A stretch of 64,000 nucleotides of DNA. Origin: Candidatus Krumholzibacteriia bacterium (GTDB lineage: Bacteria > Krumholzibacteriota > Krumholzibacteriia > Krumholzibacteriales > Krumholzibacteriaceae). Where the stretch lies: the NCBI GenBank assembly GCA_023131975.1, contig JAGLYV010000077.1, positions 1-64,000 of the forward strand, given 5' to 3'. This document shows positions 1 through 8,979 of this stretch, piece after piece. The notes below the pieces were generated by a model. That model searched no databases. It worked only from the letters and a program-made list of their open reading frames with translations, and was not told the DNA's origin. Position numbers and translations under genes: made by a program. Each line of letters opens with the position of its first letter. Positions within the stretch are counted from its first letter, which is position 1.

Positions 1-1
1 A

Positions 2-454
2 CTCAAGGATAGAAAAGAAGATATCCCCCTCCTTGCCAATCATTTCGTCGAGAGATTCAACAGGGAATTCAAGAAGAATATAGGAAAGATCAGTCCCGAG
101 GTCGAACGTCAGCTCCAGGCCTATTCCTGGCCGGGTAATGTCAGGGAGCTCAAAAATGTCATAGAGAGGGCGATGCTTCTCGAGGCTGAAGACGAGTTGC
201 TTCCAGAGCATGTCCCCGTTGAACTGGGGCAGGCACAAGTCGAAGGGCGAGAAAATCATGGTGAGATAATGAGCGGTGTGTATCCGATGAGTATCAAGGA
301 GATGGAAAAGCTTCTTATCTGCAAGACCCTGGATGAGACTGACGGCAACAAATCCAAAGCCGCGCGTATACTCGGGATAAGCCGACAGACTCTCAGAGAA
401 AAGACAAAACTTTACACCACTGATGAGGATGATGTTCAGGTCAGTAGCGGCTGA
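2..454 (+). CDS. sigma-54-dependent transcriptional regulator (NtrC family), C-terminal part, truncated by window start
   Basis: Frame 2 is open from the window edge: LKDRKEDIPLLANHFVERFN...YSWPGNVRELKNVIERAMLL (AAA+ C-subdomain), then a Fis-type HTH (NKSKAARILGISRQTLREKTKLY). Confidence 0.9.
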   Translation, partial: LKDRKEDIPLLANHFVERFNREFKKNIGKISPEVERQLQAYSWPGNVRELKNVIERAMLLEAEDELLPEHVPVELGQAQVEGRENHGEIMSGVYPMSIKEMEKLLICKTLDETDGNKSKAARILGISRQTLREKTKLYTTDEDDVQVSSG

Positions 455-482
455 AAGCTTTCATCCAGCGCAGGTGATCTTT

Positions 483-1958
483 ATGAATACTGAGCTGTGG
501 TTGCTCGCTCAGGATGAGAAAATCGAAACGCTTGTCGAGGCCTTTGTCATAGGCGAACGGCTCAAACTAAGAAGATTCGCTAGTGTATCGGAAGTTCTGA
601 ACATGGATGAGCCCGACGGTGGGTTGATCTTCGTGATCGACGGTAGCGGGCAAAATATCAATTTCCGGCAGATCGTCAAGAGATTCAAAAAGAATTTTAT
701 CAATTTTGAAATCATTGTCTTTGATTCGAGCATAGACGGGCGCTCCATTGAGGATAATCCTGAAAATGAAGTCGATCTTCTCCTTCCCATTAGCATAGAT
801 CTCGAAGAATTCATGTTGAGAGCTTCACATCTGGTGAGTGTCCGAAGGGTGAAATCGAGTGCCGGTATAGTCGGAAGATCCGCCGCGTTGCGCGAAGTGA
901 TCGATACGATCATCAGGGCGGCTCCTACTGAAGTGTCGATCCTCATCGAGGGAGAAAGCGGCTCGGGCAAGGAACTTGTAGCGAAAGCGGTCCATCTCAG
1001 GAGTAACAGGAGATCGAAGGGCTTCGAAGCGGTCAATTGCGGAGCCATGGCTGAGGGGGTTCTGGAGAGCGAGTTGTTCGGTCACGAGAGAGGTTCATTT
1101 ACAGGAGCCGTTTCGAGAAGAATCGGCCTCTTCGAACGAGCAGATCGAGGCACACTATTTCTCGATGAAGTGGGGGAGATGAGCCTCACCATGCAGGTCA
1201 GGTTTCTCAGGGTCATCGAGACCGGGGAATATATGCGTGTGGGTGGAAATGAGAAGCTCATGACAGACGTCAGGATAATCGCTGCCACGAACAGGGAACT
1301 TGAGACAAGTGTCGCGGGTGGGGATTTCAGAAAAGACCTTTATTACAGGCTGAAAGTAGTCCAGATCAGAATACCGCCGCTGAGAGCCCGGCAGACCGAC
1401 ATTCCACTTTTAGTGAGACATTTTCTGATACAGTCCTCAGGAAGGCATAACAGAAGGGTTCTTTCGATCGACAAAGCGGCCATGACTCTTATGACGACCT
1501 ACGCGTGGCCCGGCAATGTGCGTGAACTCGCAAATGTGATAGACAATATTGTCGTGATGAGCACGGGGGATCGGATCTCAGTGTCGGATATAGAGACACG
1601 GCTGGTCGATGGTGCCGCTTCCCAGTCATTTCCCGATCTGCCGGTACATGTGGAATTGACGAGAGATCAGTTGGAGAGGGAGCTGATAATAAAATCACTT
1701 CTCTCTCTACACAATGATGTCCAGGAGATACTTAGTCTGGTCAGGCAGGAAGGATCGCCGTCCGGCGGCAAATGGCGCCGATGGGAAGAAGTTGTCGACG
1801 CGAATGAGGATAATCGTCCGGGGCTCGATGATATGGAGAAGGAAGCCATACGGGAAGCACTTTTGATAAACGGTGGAAACAGGAAAAAAGCGGCAAAGCA
1901 GCTTGGGCTCTCCGAAAGGACGCTGTATAGAAGGTTAAAAGGTTATGGATTGAGTTGA
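483..1958 (+). CDS. sigma-54-dependent transcriptional regulator (NtrC-like; degenerate receiver + AAA+ + Fis HTH)
   Basis: Walker A GESGSGKE, GSFTGA loop, DRGTLFLDEVGEM, YAWPGNVREL, C-terminal HTH NRKKAAKQLGLSERTLYRRLK. The ORF track starts at 423, but ATG 483 has an SD-like AGGTGAT upstream and avoids overlap with the previous gene. Confidence 0.9.
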   Translation: MNTELWLLAQDEKIETLVEAFVIGERLKLRRFASVSEVLNMDEPDGGLIFVIDGSGQNINFRQIVKRFKKNFINFEIIVFDSSIDGRSIEDNPENEVDLLLPISIDLEEFMLRASHLVSVRRVKSSAGIVGRSAALREVIDTIIRAAPTEVSILIEGESGSGKELVAKAVHLRSNRRSKGFEAVNCGAMAEGVLESELFGHERGSFTGAVSRRIGLFERADRGTLFLDEVGEMSLTMQVRFLRVIETGEYMRVGGNEKLMTDVRIIAATNRELETSVAGGDFRKDLYYRLKVVQIRIPPLRARQTDIPLLVRHFLIQSSGRHNRRVLSIDKAAMTLMTTYAWPGNVRELANVIDNIVVMSTGDRISVSDIETRLVDGAASQSFPDLPVHVELTRDQLERELIIKSLLSLHNDVQEILSLVRQEGSPSGGKWRRWEEVVDANEDNRPGLDDMEKEAIREALLINGGNRKKAAKQLGLSERTLYRRLKGYGLS

Positions 1959-1985
1959 AAGCTGGCCGCTTGACGGTTTTTGAGT

Positions 1986-2014
1986 TTGTCCTTTAAATCT
2001 GCATCTGTTATAAT
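1986..2014 (+). promoter_or_regulatory. candidate sigma-70 promoter TTGTCC-N17-TATAAT
   Basis: Perfect -10 hexamer with 17-nt spacing to a 4/6 -35 hexamer, upstream of the ORF at 2096. Confidence 0.5.
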
Positions 2015-2095
2015 TTACTATAAGCAGTGGACCAGTTTTCTGAAAGAATGGGATCTGCCGCCGAGATCATCCCCTGGAAAATGGAGAGAAGTTAA

Positions 2096-3145
2096 ATGAG
2101 GATTATTTTAGCGACGCTATGCCTGACGACAATGATCTTTTTATCGGGGACCGTTCAGGCTGAGAAGTACGCTGGGGAGTTCATGGCCCTGGGTGGGGGA
2201 GCGAGAGCTATGGCTCTGGGTGGCGCATTCATCGCTGTGGCAGATGACGCTACGGCCTCGTTCTGGAACCCTGCTGGAATGGCCGGACTATATTCCGCGG
2301 GGGTGGGTCGAAGGGACTGGGAGATGAACTTCATGCACTCCGAAAGATTCGGCGAATTGATAGATTACAACTATTTTTCTGCCGCGTTTCCCCTCAGGCC
2401 GGGAGAATCGTCATGGGGTGTTACGATAATACACATGGGGATAGATGGCATTCCGATCATACCCTTTACAAGTGGAATGATCGAGAACTCAGACGGAGAT
2501 GACAGGTTTGAACCCTGGGCTGGAGAAAGACCAAATTTCAACCCTCTGGATTTTCCGATGGAGAGCGTAAATGACTTCGCGCTTTTTCTTTCATACGCGC
2601 AGGTAATGAGTTTCGCTGATCTCGGCGTTTCTCTGAAGATAATACGAAGCGACCAGGTGACAGATGTCTCAAGTTTCGGACTTGGGATCGATATCGGGCT
2701 GCTCAAACGACATGCCTGGAGAGATCTTGCGGTGGGCGTGAAACTTCAGGACGCCACCGGGACATATATAAGCTGGAGTACCGGCAAGAGGGAATTCATC
2801 TATCCCGCCCTAAAGGTCGGTGTCGCGTATCCCTTCGATATCAAGAGCATGAACAGTACTCTGCTTGTCGCCTGCGACGGGGATTTCAGGTACGAAAATC
2901 TCAAGGGAGTCTCACAGCTCTGGATCGGTGAGGCCAGCGCGGATTTTCATTTCGGGGCAGAACTGTTGATTCGTGAGATGGTTGCTCTCAGAGGAGGGTA
3001 CGATATGGGACGTCCTACGGCTGGAGCCGGTTTTGTCCTTGAGGATTTCGGTCCCTGGAATATATCGTTGGGAATTGATTACGCCTTGCTGGTCCACGAT
3101 GAACTCGACAATACTCATCGCGTATCGCTGATGATCTCACATTGA
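2096..3145 (+). CDS. PorV/PorQ-like (UPF0164-type) outer-membrane protein
   Basis: Signal peptide, then GGGARAMALGGAFIAVADDATASFWNPAGMAGL, the N-terminal signature of PorV-like/FadL-like barrels. Confidence 0.75.
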   Translation: MRIILATLCLTTMIFLSGTVQAEKYAGEFMALGGGARAMALGGAFIAVADDATASFWNPAGMAGLYSAGVGRRDWEMNFMHSERFGELIDYNYFSAAFPLRPGESSWGVTIIHMGIDGIPIIPFTSGMIENSDGDDRFEPWAGERPNFNPLDFPMESVNDFALFLSYAQVMSFADLGVSLKIIRSDQVTDVSSFGLGIDIGLLKRHAWRDLAVGVKLQDATGTYISWSTGKREFIYPALKVGVAYPFDIKSMNSTLLVACDGDFRYENLKGVSQLWIGEASADFHFGAELLIREMVALRGGYDMGRPTAGAGFVLEDFGPWNISLGIDYALLVHDELDNTHRVSLMISH

Positions 3146-3190
3146 TGTTGCCAGGGTCGAAGAGAGGCCCTTTCGGAGGTTTGGAGATAT

Positions 3191-4399
3191 TTGAAAATCC
3201 TGACTATGATACTGGCGGGGGGCAAGGGCAGGGAGCTATCGGTGCTGACAAGGCACAGAGCGAAGACTTCCGTTCCCTTCGGTGGTCGTTACAGGATAAT
3301 AGACTTCTGCCTCAGCAATTGCGTTCATTCTGGACTGACTGATATTGCCATTCTCGCGCAGTACAATCCTACATCTCTGATGGAACACATACGTATGGGG
3401 AAACCATGGGATCTGGACCGTAGATCTGGAGGGGTCTATATCCTGCAACCTGCTCATCACGGAAGAGCAGTAAACTGGTATCTCGGAACGGCTGAAGCGC
3501 TCAAACAGAATATCGATGTCCTCAGGGATTCCGATTCGGATACAGTACTCGTGTTGTCCGGAGACCAGGTCTATCTGATGGATTATCGGTTGATGGCTCG
3601 TCAGCATGCCGAGTCGAATAATCCCGTGACTATCGCCTGCAAAGCGGTCAGCCCGAGACAGCGTGGACGTTTCGGGATGGTCAGCATGAATAAAAATGGC
3701 CTTGTTAAAGAATTTCTGGAAAAACCTGCGGCATCCGATCTCACCAATGCTTCGCTTGGTATCTATATGTTTGACAGGAAATATCTTCTCGATAATCTTG
3801 TGGGCAATAAAAAGGATCTCGTTTTCGATATACTTATCCCATCGATCGAGAGAAGAGAGGTAGGCGCATATCTTTTTGGTGGCTACTGGGAGGATACGGG
3901 TTCTATTCCCAGCTATTTCAGGGCATCGATGAGGCTTTTGAAGAACCGGAGTCTCATTACAAAAGATGACTGGCCGATTTTCACCAGAGGAGAAGGTATG
4001 GTTCCCTCAAAATTTTCGGCATCCGCGTCCGTACATGATTCTATCGTAGCCGACGGTTGTGTGGTCGAGGGTGAAGTACGGGGAAGTATCCTTTTTCCGG
4101 GAGTGCACGTAGGTAAGGGCGTTCAGGTCATCGACAGCATTGTTTATTCCGGGAGCAGGATAAAAAATGGGTCGAGGATCATAAGGACAATAATCGACAA
4201 GGATGTCTTTGTAGGTAGTAATAGTGATATTGGTAGTAAAAAACCTTCAAAAAAAGATTTCCTGAATCCAAAATTGGGATCGATCGATGAGCCCCGCGCG
4301 AAAAGCAGGATAAGTCTGATAGGAAAGAATACGCGGTTATATTCCGGATGCGTCGTTCCAGCGGGAGCAATAGTAGAACCGGAAACCAGGATGGGGTGA
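3191..4399 (+). CDS. glgC: glucose-1-phosphate adenylyltransferase family protein (paralog 1)
   Basis: [55 protein letters not shown]-terminal left-handed beta-helix. TTG start. Confidence 0.85.
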   Translation: MKILTMILAGGKGRELSVLTRHRAKTSVPFGGRYRIIDFCLSNCVHSGLTDIAILAQYNPTSLMEHIRMGKPWDLDRRSGGVYILQPAHHGRAVNWYLGTAEALKQNIDVLRDSDSDTVLVLSGDQVYLMDYRLMARQHAESNNPVTIACKAVSPRQRGRFGMVSMNKNGLVKEFLEKPAASDLTNASLGIYMFDRKYLLDNLVGNKKDLVFDILIPSIERREVGAYLFGGYWEDTGSIPSYFRASMRLLKNRSLITKDDWPIFTRGEGMVPSKFSASASVHDSIVADGCVVEGEVRGSILFPGVHVGKGVQVIDSIVYSGSRIKNGSRIIRTIIDKDVFVGSNSDIGSKKPSKKDFLNPKLGSIDEPRAKSRISLIGKNTRLYSGCVVPAGAIVEPETRMG

Positions 4400-4405
4400 T
4401 CCAGA

Positions 4406-5674
4406 ATGTCAGAAATGGCGACATTCATCCTCGCGGGTGGAATAGGGAAACGGCTCAGCCTGCTCACCATGTTCAGGGCGAAACCGGCCGTGCCCTTTGC
4501 GGGCAGGTACAGGATCATCGATTTCACTCTTACCAATTGTGTCAGATCGGATATCAGGTCGGTTCATGTGCTTACCCAGTATATCTCCAGGTCTCTTATC
4601 AGACATCTGGGCATAGGCAAGCCCTGGGACCTGGATCGGCTGAAGGGGGGGCTGCGTATCCTGCATCCCCGGTTAGGTCATGAGGGGGCCGACTGGTACA
4701 AGGGAACGGCAGATGCGATCTATCAGAACATTTCAATCCTTAAAAAACTCGATGAGAAATATGTCCTGATCCTGTCTGGCGATCATGTCTATGATATGGA
4801 TTATGGAGAATTTCTGGATTACCACATCGATAGCGGCAAACCGGCCTCTCTCGGTGTTATAGATGTGGATCCGTCGATGTGCAGAGAGTTCGGGATCGCC
4901 ACGGTTGACAGGGACGGCCGAATCACGAAATTCGAAGAAAAACCGGAACGGACGGACAGCACTCTCGCTTCGATGGGAATATACATCTTTGAAAGAGATT
5001 ATCTGATCGATATCCTCTCGCGGATGAAACCCCTCCATGAAGACCTGGATTTCGGAAAACATATAATCCCGAAACTGGTATCAAAAGATCAACTCGCGGC
5101 GTACCGATATTCTGGCCATTGGCTCGACATAGGCACTCTTAAAAGTTACTACAAGGCAAGCATCTCCCTTCTGGCGAATAATTCCAGACTGGAGCTCGGG
5201 AGCCAGGACCAGCCTATTCTTACTGTTCCCGAAGACAACCCGCCTTCGTTCATATCACGAACAGCAAGCATCCACAGATCGCTCGTATGCAGCGGATGTC
5301 ATATAAAGGGTGAGGTCAATAACTCTATTCTATCACCAGGAGTGACAGTCGAGGAAGGCGCCGTGGTAAAAGATGCCATCATACTTCACGGGTGTACCAT
5401 CCGCCGGGGAGCTAAAGTAACGAAAGCTGTTATCGATAAGAGGGCCGTAGTCGGGAGAGGATGTGTGATCGGTGAGGGAGACATCCGGGTGGCTAACGTA
5501 CTTCAACCGGGATACCTCGATTTCGGATTGACTCTTGTAGGGAAAAAGACTGTCATTCCCGCCGGTATTCGGGTAGGGACTAACTGTCTGGTCTCAGGGT
5601 CGCCGGAAAATGGTAAAATACCTAGGAATGATATCGCTGACGGGCAGTCTTTTTTATCCTCTATAGAGATCTAG
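4406..5674 (+). CDS. glgC: glucose-1-phosphate adenylyltransferase (paralog 2)
   Basis: [57 protein letters not shown]; hexapeptide-type C-terminus. Confidence 0.88.
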   Translation: MSEMATFILAGGIGKRLSLLTMFRAKPAVPFAGRYRIIDFTLTNCVRSDIRSVHVLTQYISRSLIRHLGIGKPWDLDRLKGGLRILHPRLGHEGADWYKGTADAIYQNISILKKLDEKYVLILSGDHVYDMDYGEFLDYHIDSGKPASLGVIDVDPSMCREFGIATVDRDGRITKFEEKPERTDSTLASMGIYIFERDYLIDILSRMKPLHEDLDFGKHIIPKLVSKDQLAAYRYSGHWLDIGTLKSYYKASISLLANNSRLELGSQDQPILTVPEDNPPSFISRTASIHRSLVCSGCHIKGEVNNSILSPGVTVEEGAVVKDAIILHGCTIRRGAKVTKAVIDKRAVVGRGCVIGEGDIRVANVLQPGYLDFGLTLVGKKTVIPAGIRVGTNCLVSGSPENGKIPRNDIADGQSFLSSIEI

Positions 5675-7488
5675 TTAGAATTCAGCCAGAGTGTGATCCT
5701 GTCTCCAGGGAACAACCTGTTCTTGTTCATCTTTGTGTTCCACGCGAGTACATCGGACATGCGGGTCTGATATTTCCTGCAGATCGACGTCAGCGTCTCT
5801 CCCCTGAGAACGACATGAACATGTTTCTTTTTTCCATCACCGATCGATCCAGCATCAGGTGAAAGCCCCTTGTCATATTTGGTTCCAGCACCCGGAGGGA
5901 GGTAGATAACGAGATTCTTGCCCGGATGGATCATCGATCTGTATCTGAGATTATTCCATCTTCGGAGCTTGCTGAGGCCAACACCGAATCTTTCAGCTAT
6001 CTCGCTCAGGGTGTCTTTCTTTCTGACTGTATAAACGACCTTTTTATGTCCTGAGGGAGGTTTGTATTTTTTTACTGTGATCTTCTTTGGGAGTTTTGAA
6101 GGTGCTTCCCTGTAGGATGGGTTGCTCAACGCAGCCGTTTTGTCCCCATTATCCCGGGTCGGGATCATGAGAGCCTGACCTATTTTGATCCTGTGAACGT
6201 TTTTTATGCCGTTGATCCTCTTCATCTCGGATTGGGAGATCTCATACTTTCCGGCGATCCCTGAAATAGTCTCTCCTTTTCGGACGGTATGACGGAGCCA
6301 GGACACTCTATCTTCGGCCGGGATCCTGTCAAGAGCTTCGACGACCTTAGCGCCGGTTCCGTACGGAACCTTGAGTTCTATGACCATTCCGGGAGGAGTA
6401 GCCCATCGTTTCAATGCGGGGTTCAGCTTCTTTATGCCCGTAAGGGTCGATCCGGCGGATTTCGCAATTATCCGAAGATCTGTAGATTTATCTATCGTGA
6501 TAACGTCGAATCGGAGTGGTGCCGTGTCGGGTATGATAAATCCATGAGCGGATGGATCACGCCCGATGGTGAGCGCGGCCATGAACTTCGGAACGAACCA
6601 TTTTGTCTGGCTTGGAAGCCGCAGCTTCCAGTAGTCGTCAGTCTTCTGAGATGAGATCGCACGCGCCACCCTGTATTCCCCGGCATTGTAGCCGGCAAGT
6701 GCCAGTTGCCAGTTTCCGAAAAGATTGTGAAGGTGTTTGAGGTAGTTTGCCGCAGCATAGGTGGAAGCTACGATGTCTTTTCTTTCGTCGATCCACCAGT
6801 TGATCCTCAGTCCGAAGAGCCGACCGGTTCCGGCCATGAACTGCCAGGGTCCTGTCGCGCTGACATTCGACCGCGCGTCGAGGTTCAGGCCACTTTCGAT
6901 CACTGCAAGAAAGAGAAGATCCCGGGGTAGTTCCATGCTGACAAGTACAGGTTCGATTATATCCCGATATTTTTCGACTCTTGTCAGCCAACGGGTAAAG
7001 TATCTGCGACCTTTCCCCTGGAAATACTTCATCCAGTGTTCGACCTTCCAGTTCATTACTACTTCGATTTCTTCTTCGACGACATGCGACGTTGCTATCG
7101 AGTCAAGTACAGCAGATACATGATTTTTCCAGTCCGACTCCGTTTCTTCTTCGATTATCCTCTGCTGGAGGACCGATGCGAGATTTTCGAGAGAATCCAG
7201 ATGCCCGCATACGTAGGGAGCAGGAGCAGTCGTCTTCATATCGATTATATCGAGGATAAGAGTGCTGCTCAACTGGAGAGATGTGGATATATCACCCAGA
7301 TAGTAGTAGGCACTGGCTTCATCGAGTTTTTCCTGAAGATCAAGTAGTTGTGGGTATAGAGCATACAATTGTTCGTTATGGAAATCGTTGTCTCCATACG
7401 CGATATCGGTGTTGGCTGATGACCGGTGACATCCCGATATTACTACCGCGGAGACCAGTGCCAAAAGAAACAAAATACGGATTTTCAT
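5671..7488 (-). CDS. mltD: membrane-bound lytic murein transglycosylase (MltD-like lipoprotein) with three LysM domains
   Basis: Lipobox VVISGC; SLT domain LLFLAVIESGLNLDARSNVSATGPWQFMAGTGRLFGL...LAGYNAGEYRV; three LysM repeats. Start set at MKIRIL, with AGGAGG just upstream. Confidence 0.9.
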   Translation of the reverse strand: MKIRILFLLALVSAVVISGCHRSSANTDIAYGDNDFHNEQLYALYPQLLDLQEKLDEASAYYYLGDISTSLQLSSTLILDIIDMKTTAPAPYVCGHLDSLENLASVLQQRIIEEETESDWKNHVSAVLDSIATSHVVEEEIEVVMNWKVEHWMKYFQGKGRRYFTRWLTRVEKYRDIIEPVLVSMELPRDLLFLAVIESGLNLDARSNVSATGPWQFMAGTGRLFGLRINWWIDERKDIVASTYAAANYLKHLHNLFGNWQLALAGYNAGEYRVARAISSQKTDDYWKLRLPSQTKWFVPKFMAALTIGRDPSAHGFIIPDTAPLRFDVITIDKSTDLRIIAKSAGSTLTGIKKLNPALKRWATPPGMVIELKVPYGTGAKVVEALDRIPAEDRVSWLRHTVRKGETISGIAGKYEISQSEMKRINGIKNVHRIKIGQALMIPTRDNGDKTAALSNPSYREAPSKLPKKITVKKYKPPSGHKKVVYTVRKKDTLSEIAERFGVGLSKLRRWNNLRYRSMIHPGKNLVIYLPPGAGTKYDKGLSPDAGSIGDGKKKHVHVVLRGETLTSICRKYQTRMSDVLAWNTKMNKNRLFPGDRITLWLNSN

Positions 7489-7561
7489 ATATTTCCTCCT
7501 CATATCCCGGTCAATATATTAGATATCGGCTCAGGATTCAAGGATATGAAGCTCTTCTGCT

Positions 7562-7590
7562 TTGAAAAAATATCCAGGATAGTGTATAAT
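7562..7590 (+). promoter_or_regulatory. candidate sigma-70 promoter TTGAAA-N17-TATAAT
   Basis: Good -35, perfect -10 and 17-nt spacer upstream of the GGDEF gene at 7637. Confidence 0.6.
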
Positions 7591-7636
7591 AATAGTACGG
7601 ATTTGACATGACAACTGTGCTTTACGAGAGAAAAAA

Positions 7637-8935
7637 ATGCGTCCCGGCTTTGAAAAAGATTACAGGTATCTGCTTACCTCGTTGATTCCCAGACATCTTC
7701 TGTCTTCACGGAGGCTGGAAGGAGTGCTTGCCGCGCTCTCTTCGGGTGACAGGCATTCTCTTCTGCGGGAATCCTGGTCCGCGATGGAGGAGCTTGTTGA
7801 AAGCGGGAATATCAGCAGACAGGAAGCGGTTCATGAGAACGGCCTGGTGAAACTGCTATACAGGCGGCAGGATAATAAGGCCCGTTTCACGCTGGAGATG
7901 ACCGAAGAGGAATGGCAGTCGCTGCAGGAAAGAAAAACACCTGAACATCCAGGGCTTGTTCCGTCTGTGCTTGCCGGAATAATCTCTTCCCTGACACTCA
8001 ATGGAACAGGTATAACGACGACCGACAAGATAGAGGATATCCTCGGGCTATCCGGCCAGATACATCAGGCGACGAGAGCCTGTATGATCCTCTTTTCTGA
8101 AAGCGATCTGCACGGCGTAAGGGACAGTGACAGGATACGTATTGTCCCGAGAGAAAATCTGGTCAGGTGTAGTTATTATTCGCAGGTCCTCGAAAGAGAC
8201 AGTATCCACACGATCGAGAATGATTCTTCCGCTGTTATGGAAGAGAGTTATTTCAGTTGCGGAAGTGCGGGCAGCGTGACTGTACTCATCCCGCTTTCGG
8301 GCAGGGATTCGCAGTATGGAATAATGCAGGTCCTTCTTCCAGCGGGGGAACTGCCGGACAAAGATGTCCTCCTCAATTATAATATGATAGGTCAGGGCGT
8401 AGTGAGGCTTCTCGATAATAACAGGCATCTGGAACAAATGGTCTCTGTCGACAGGCTCACCGGAGTGAATAACAGGAATTTCTATGAAACGCAGTTGCCT
8501 CTTGAGATCGAGAGGGCCACACGTAACAGGAAGTCGCTGGCTTTCCTTATCATGGATATCGATGATTTCAAAAAATTCAACGATGAATATGGTCATGATG
8601 TCGGCGATGAAGTACTTCGTCTCGTCGCAGGGGCGGTGCGAGAGCACTTGAGAAAGATCGATCTTTTCTTCAGGTTCGGAGGTGAAGAGTTTATAGCTCT
8701 TCTGCCTGGAGCGGGTAGAGAGCCGGCAGAACGAACGGCAGAAAGAATACGTGAAGTCGTATCGAAGACCGGGCTGAAGACCGAGAATGGTGAAGAACTG
8801 CGTATTACGGTCACGATCGGAGGGTGTGTTTACCCCGAGAATGCGGAAAACGAGAAGGAGCTGTTCAGGAATGCGGACAGGGTACTTCTGGAAGCGAAGG
8901 AGGCAGGTAAAAACCGTGTAAAATTTCATCACTGA
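7637..8935 (+). CDS. GAF-like + GGDEF diguanylate cyclase
   Basis: DRLTGVNNRNFYETQL, MDIDDFKKFNDEYGHDVGDEVL, FRFGGEEF catalytic motif, and an RKID inhibitory site 5 residues before GGEEF. Confidence 0.92.
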   Translation: MRPGFEKDYRYLLTSLIPRHLLSSRRLEGVLAALSSGDRHSLLRESWSAMEELVESGNISRQEAVHENGLVKLLYRRQDNKARFTLEMTEEEWQSLQERKTPEHPGLVPSVLAGIISSLTLNGTGITTTDKIEDILGLSGQIHQATRACMILFSESDLHGVRDSDRIRIVPRENLVRCSYYSQVLERDSIHTIENDSSAVMEESYFSCGSAGSVTVLIPLSGRDSQYGIMQVLLPAGELPDKDVLLNYNMIGQGVVRLLDNNRHLEQMVSVDRLTGVNNRNFYETQLPLEIERATRNRKSLAFLIMDIDDFKKFNDEYGHDVGDEVLRLVAGAVREHLRKIDLFFRFGGEEFIALLPGAGREPAERTAERIREVVSKTGLKTENGEELRITVTIGGCVYPENAENEKELFRNADRVLLEAKEAGKNRVKFHH

Positions 8936-8979
8936 CATGGGTTTGTCGGTGAGCGGGCCGTAAGACGGCCTGGGGTTGA

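Noticed and set aside
509-1048. Long minus-strand ORF antisense to the sigma-54 regulator (and many similar shadow ORFs across the track, e.g. 8048-8938, 13203-13931, 31719-32453, 54966-55805)
   Set aside because: Each lies opposite a confidently identified gene, lacks recognisable motifs or SD, and is explained by codon bias of the sense gene.
8956-8970. GGCCGT-AAG-ACGGCC hairpin between the GGDEF gene and comEC as a terminator
   Set aside because: 6-bp stem, 3-nt loop and no T-tract; too weak to call.
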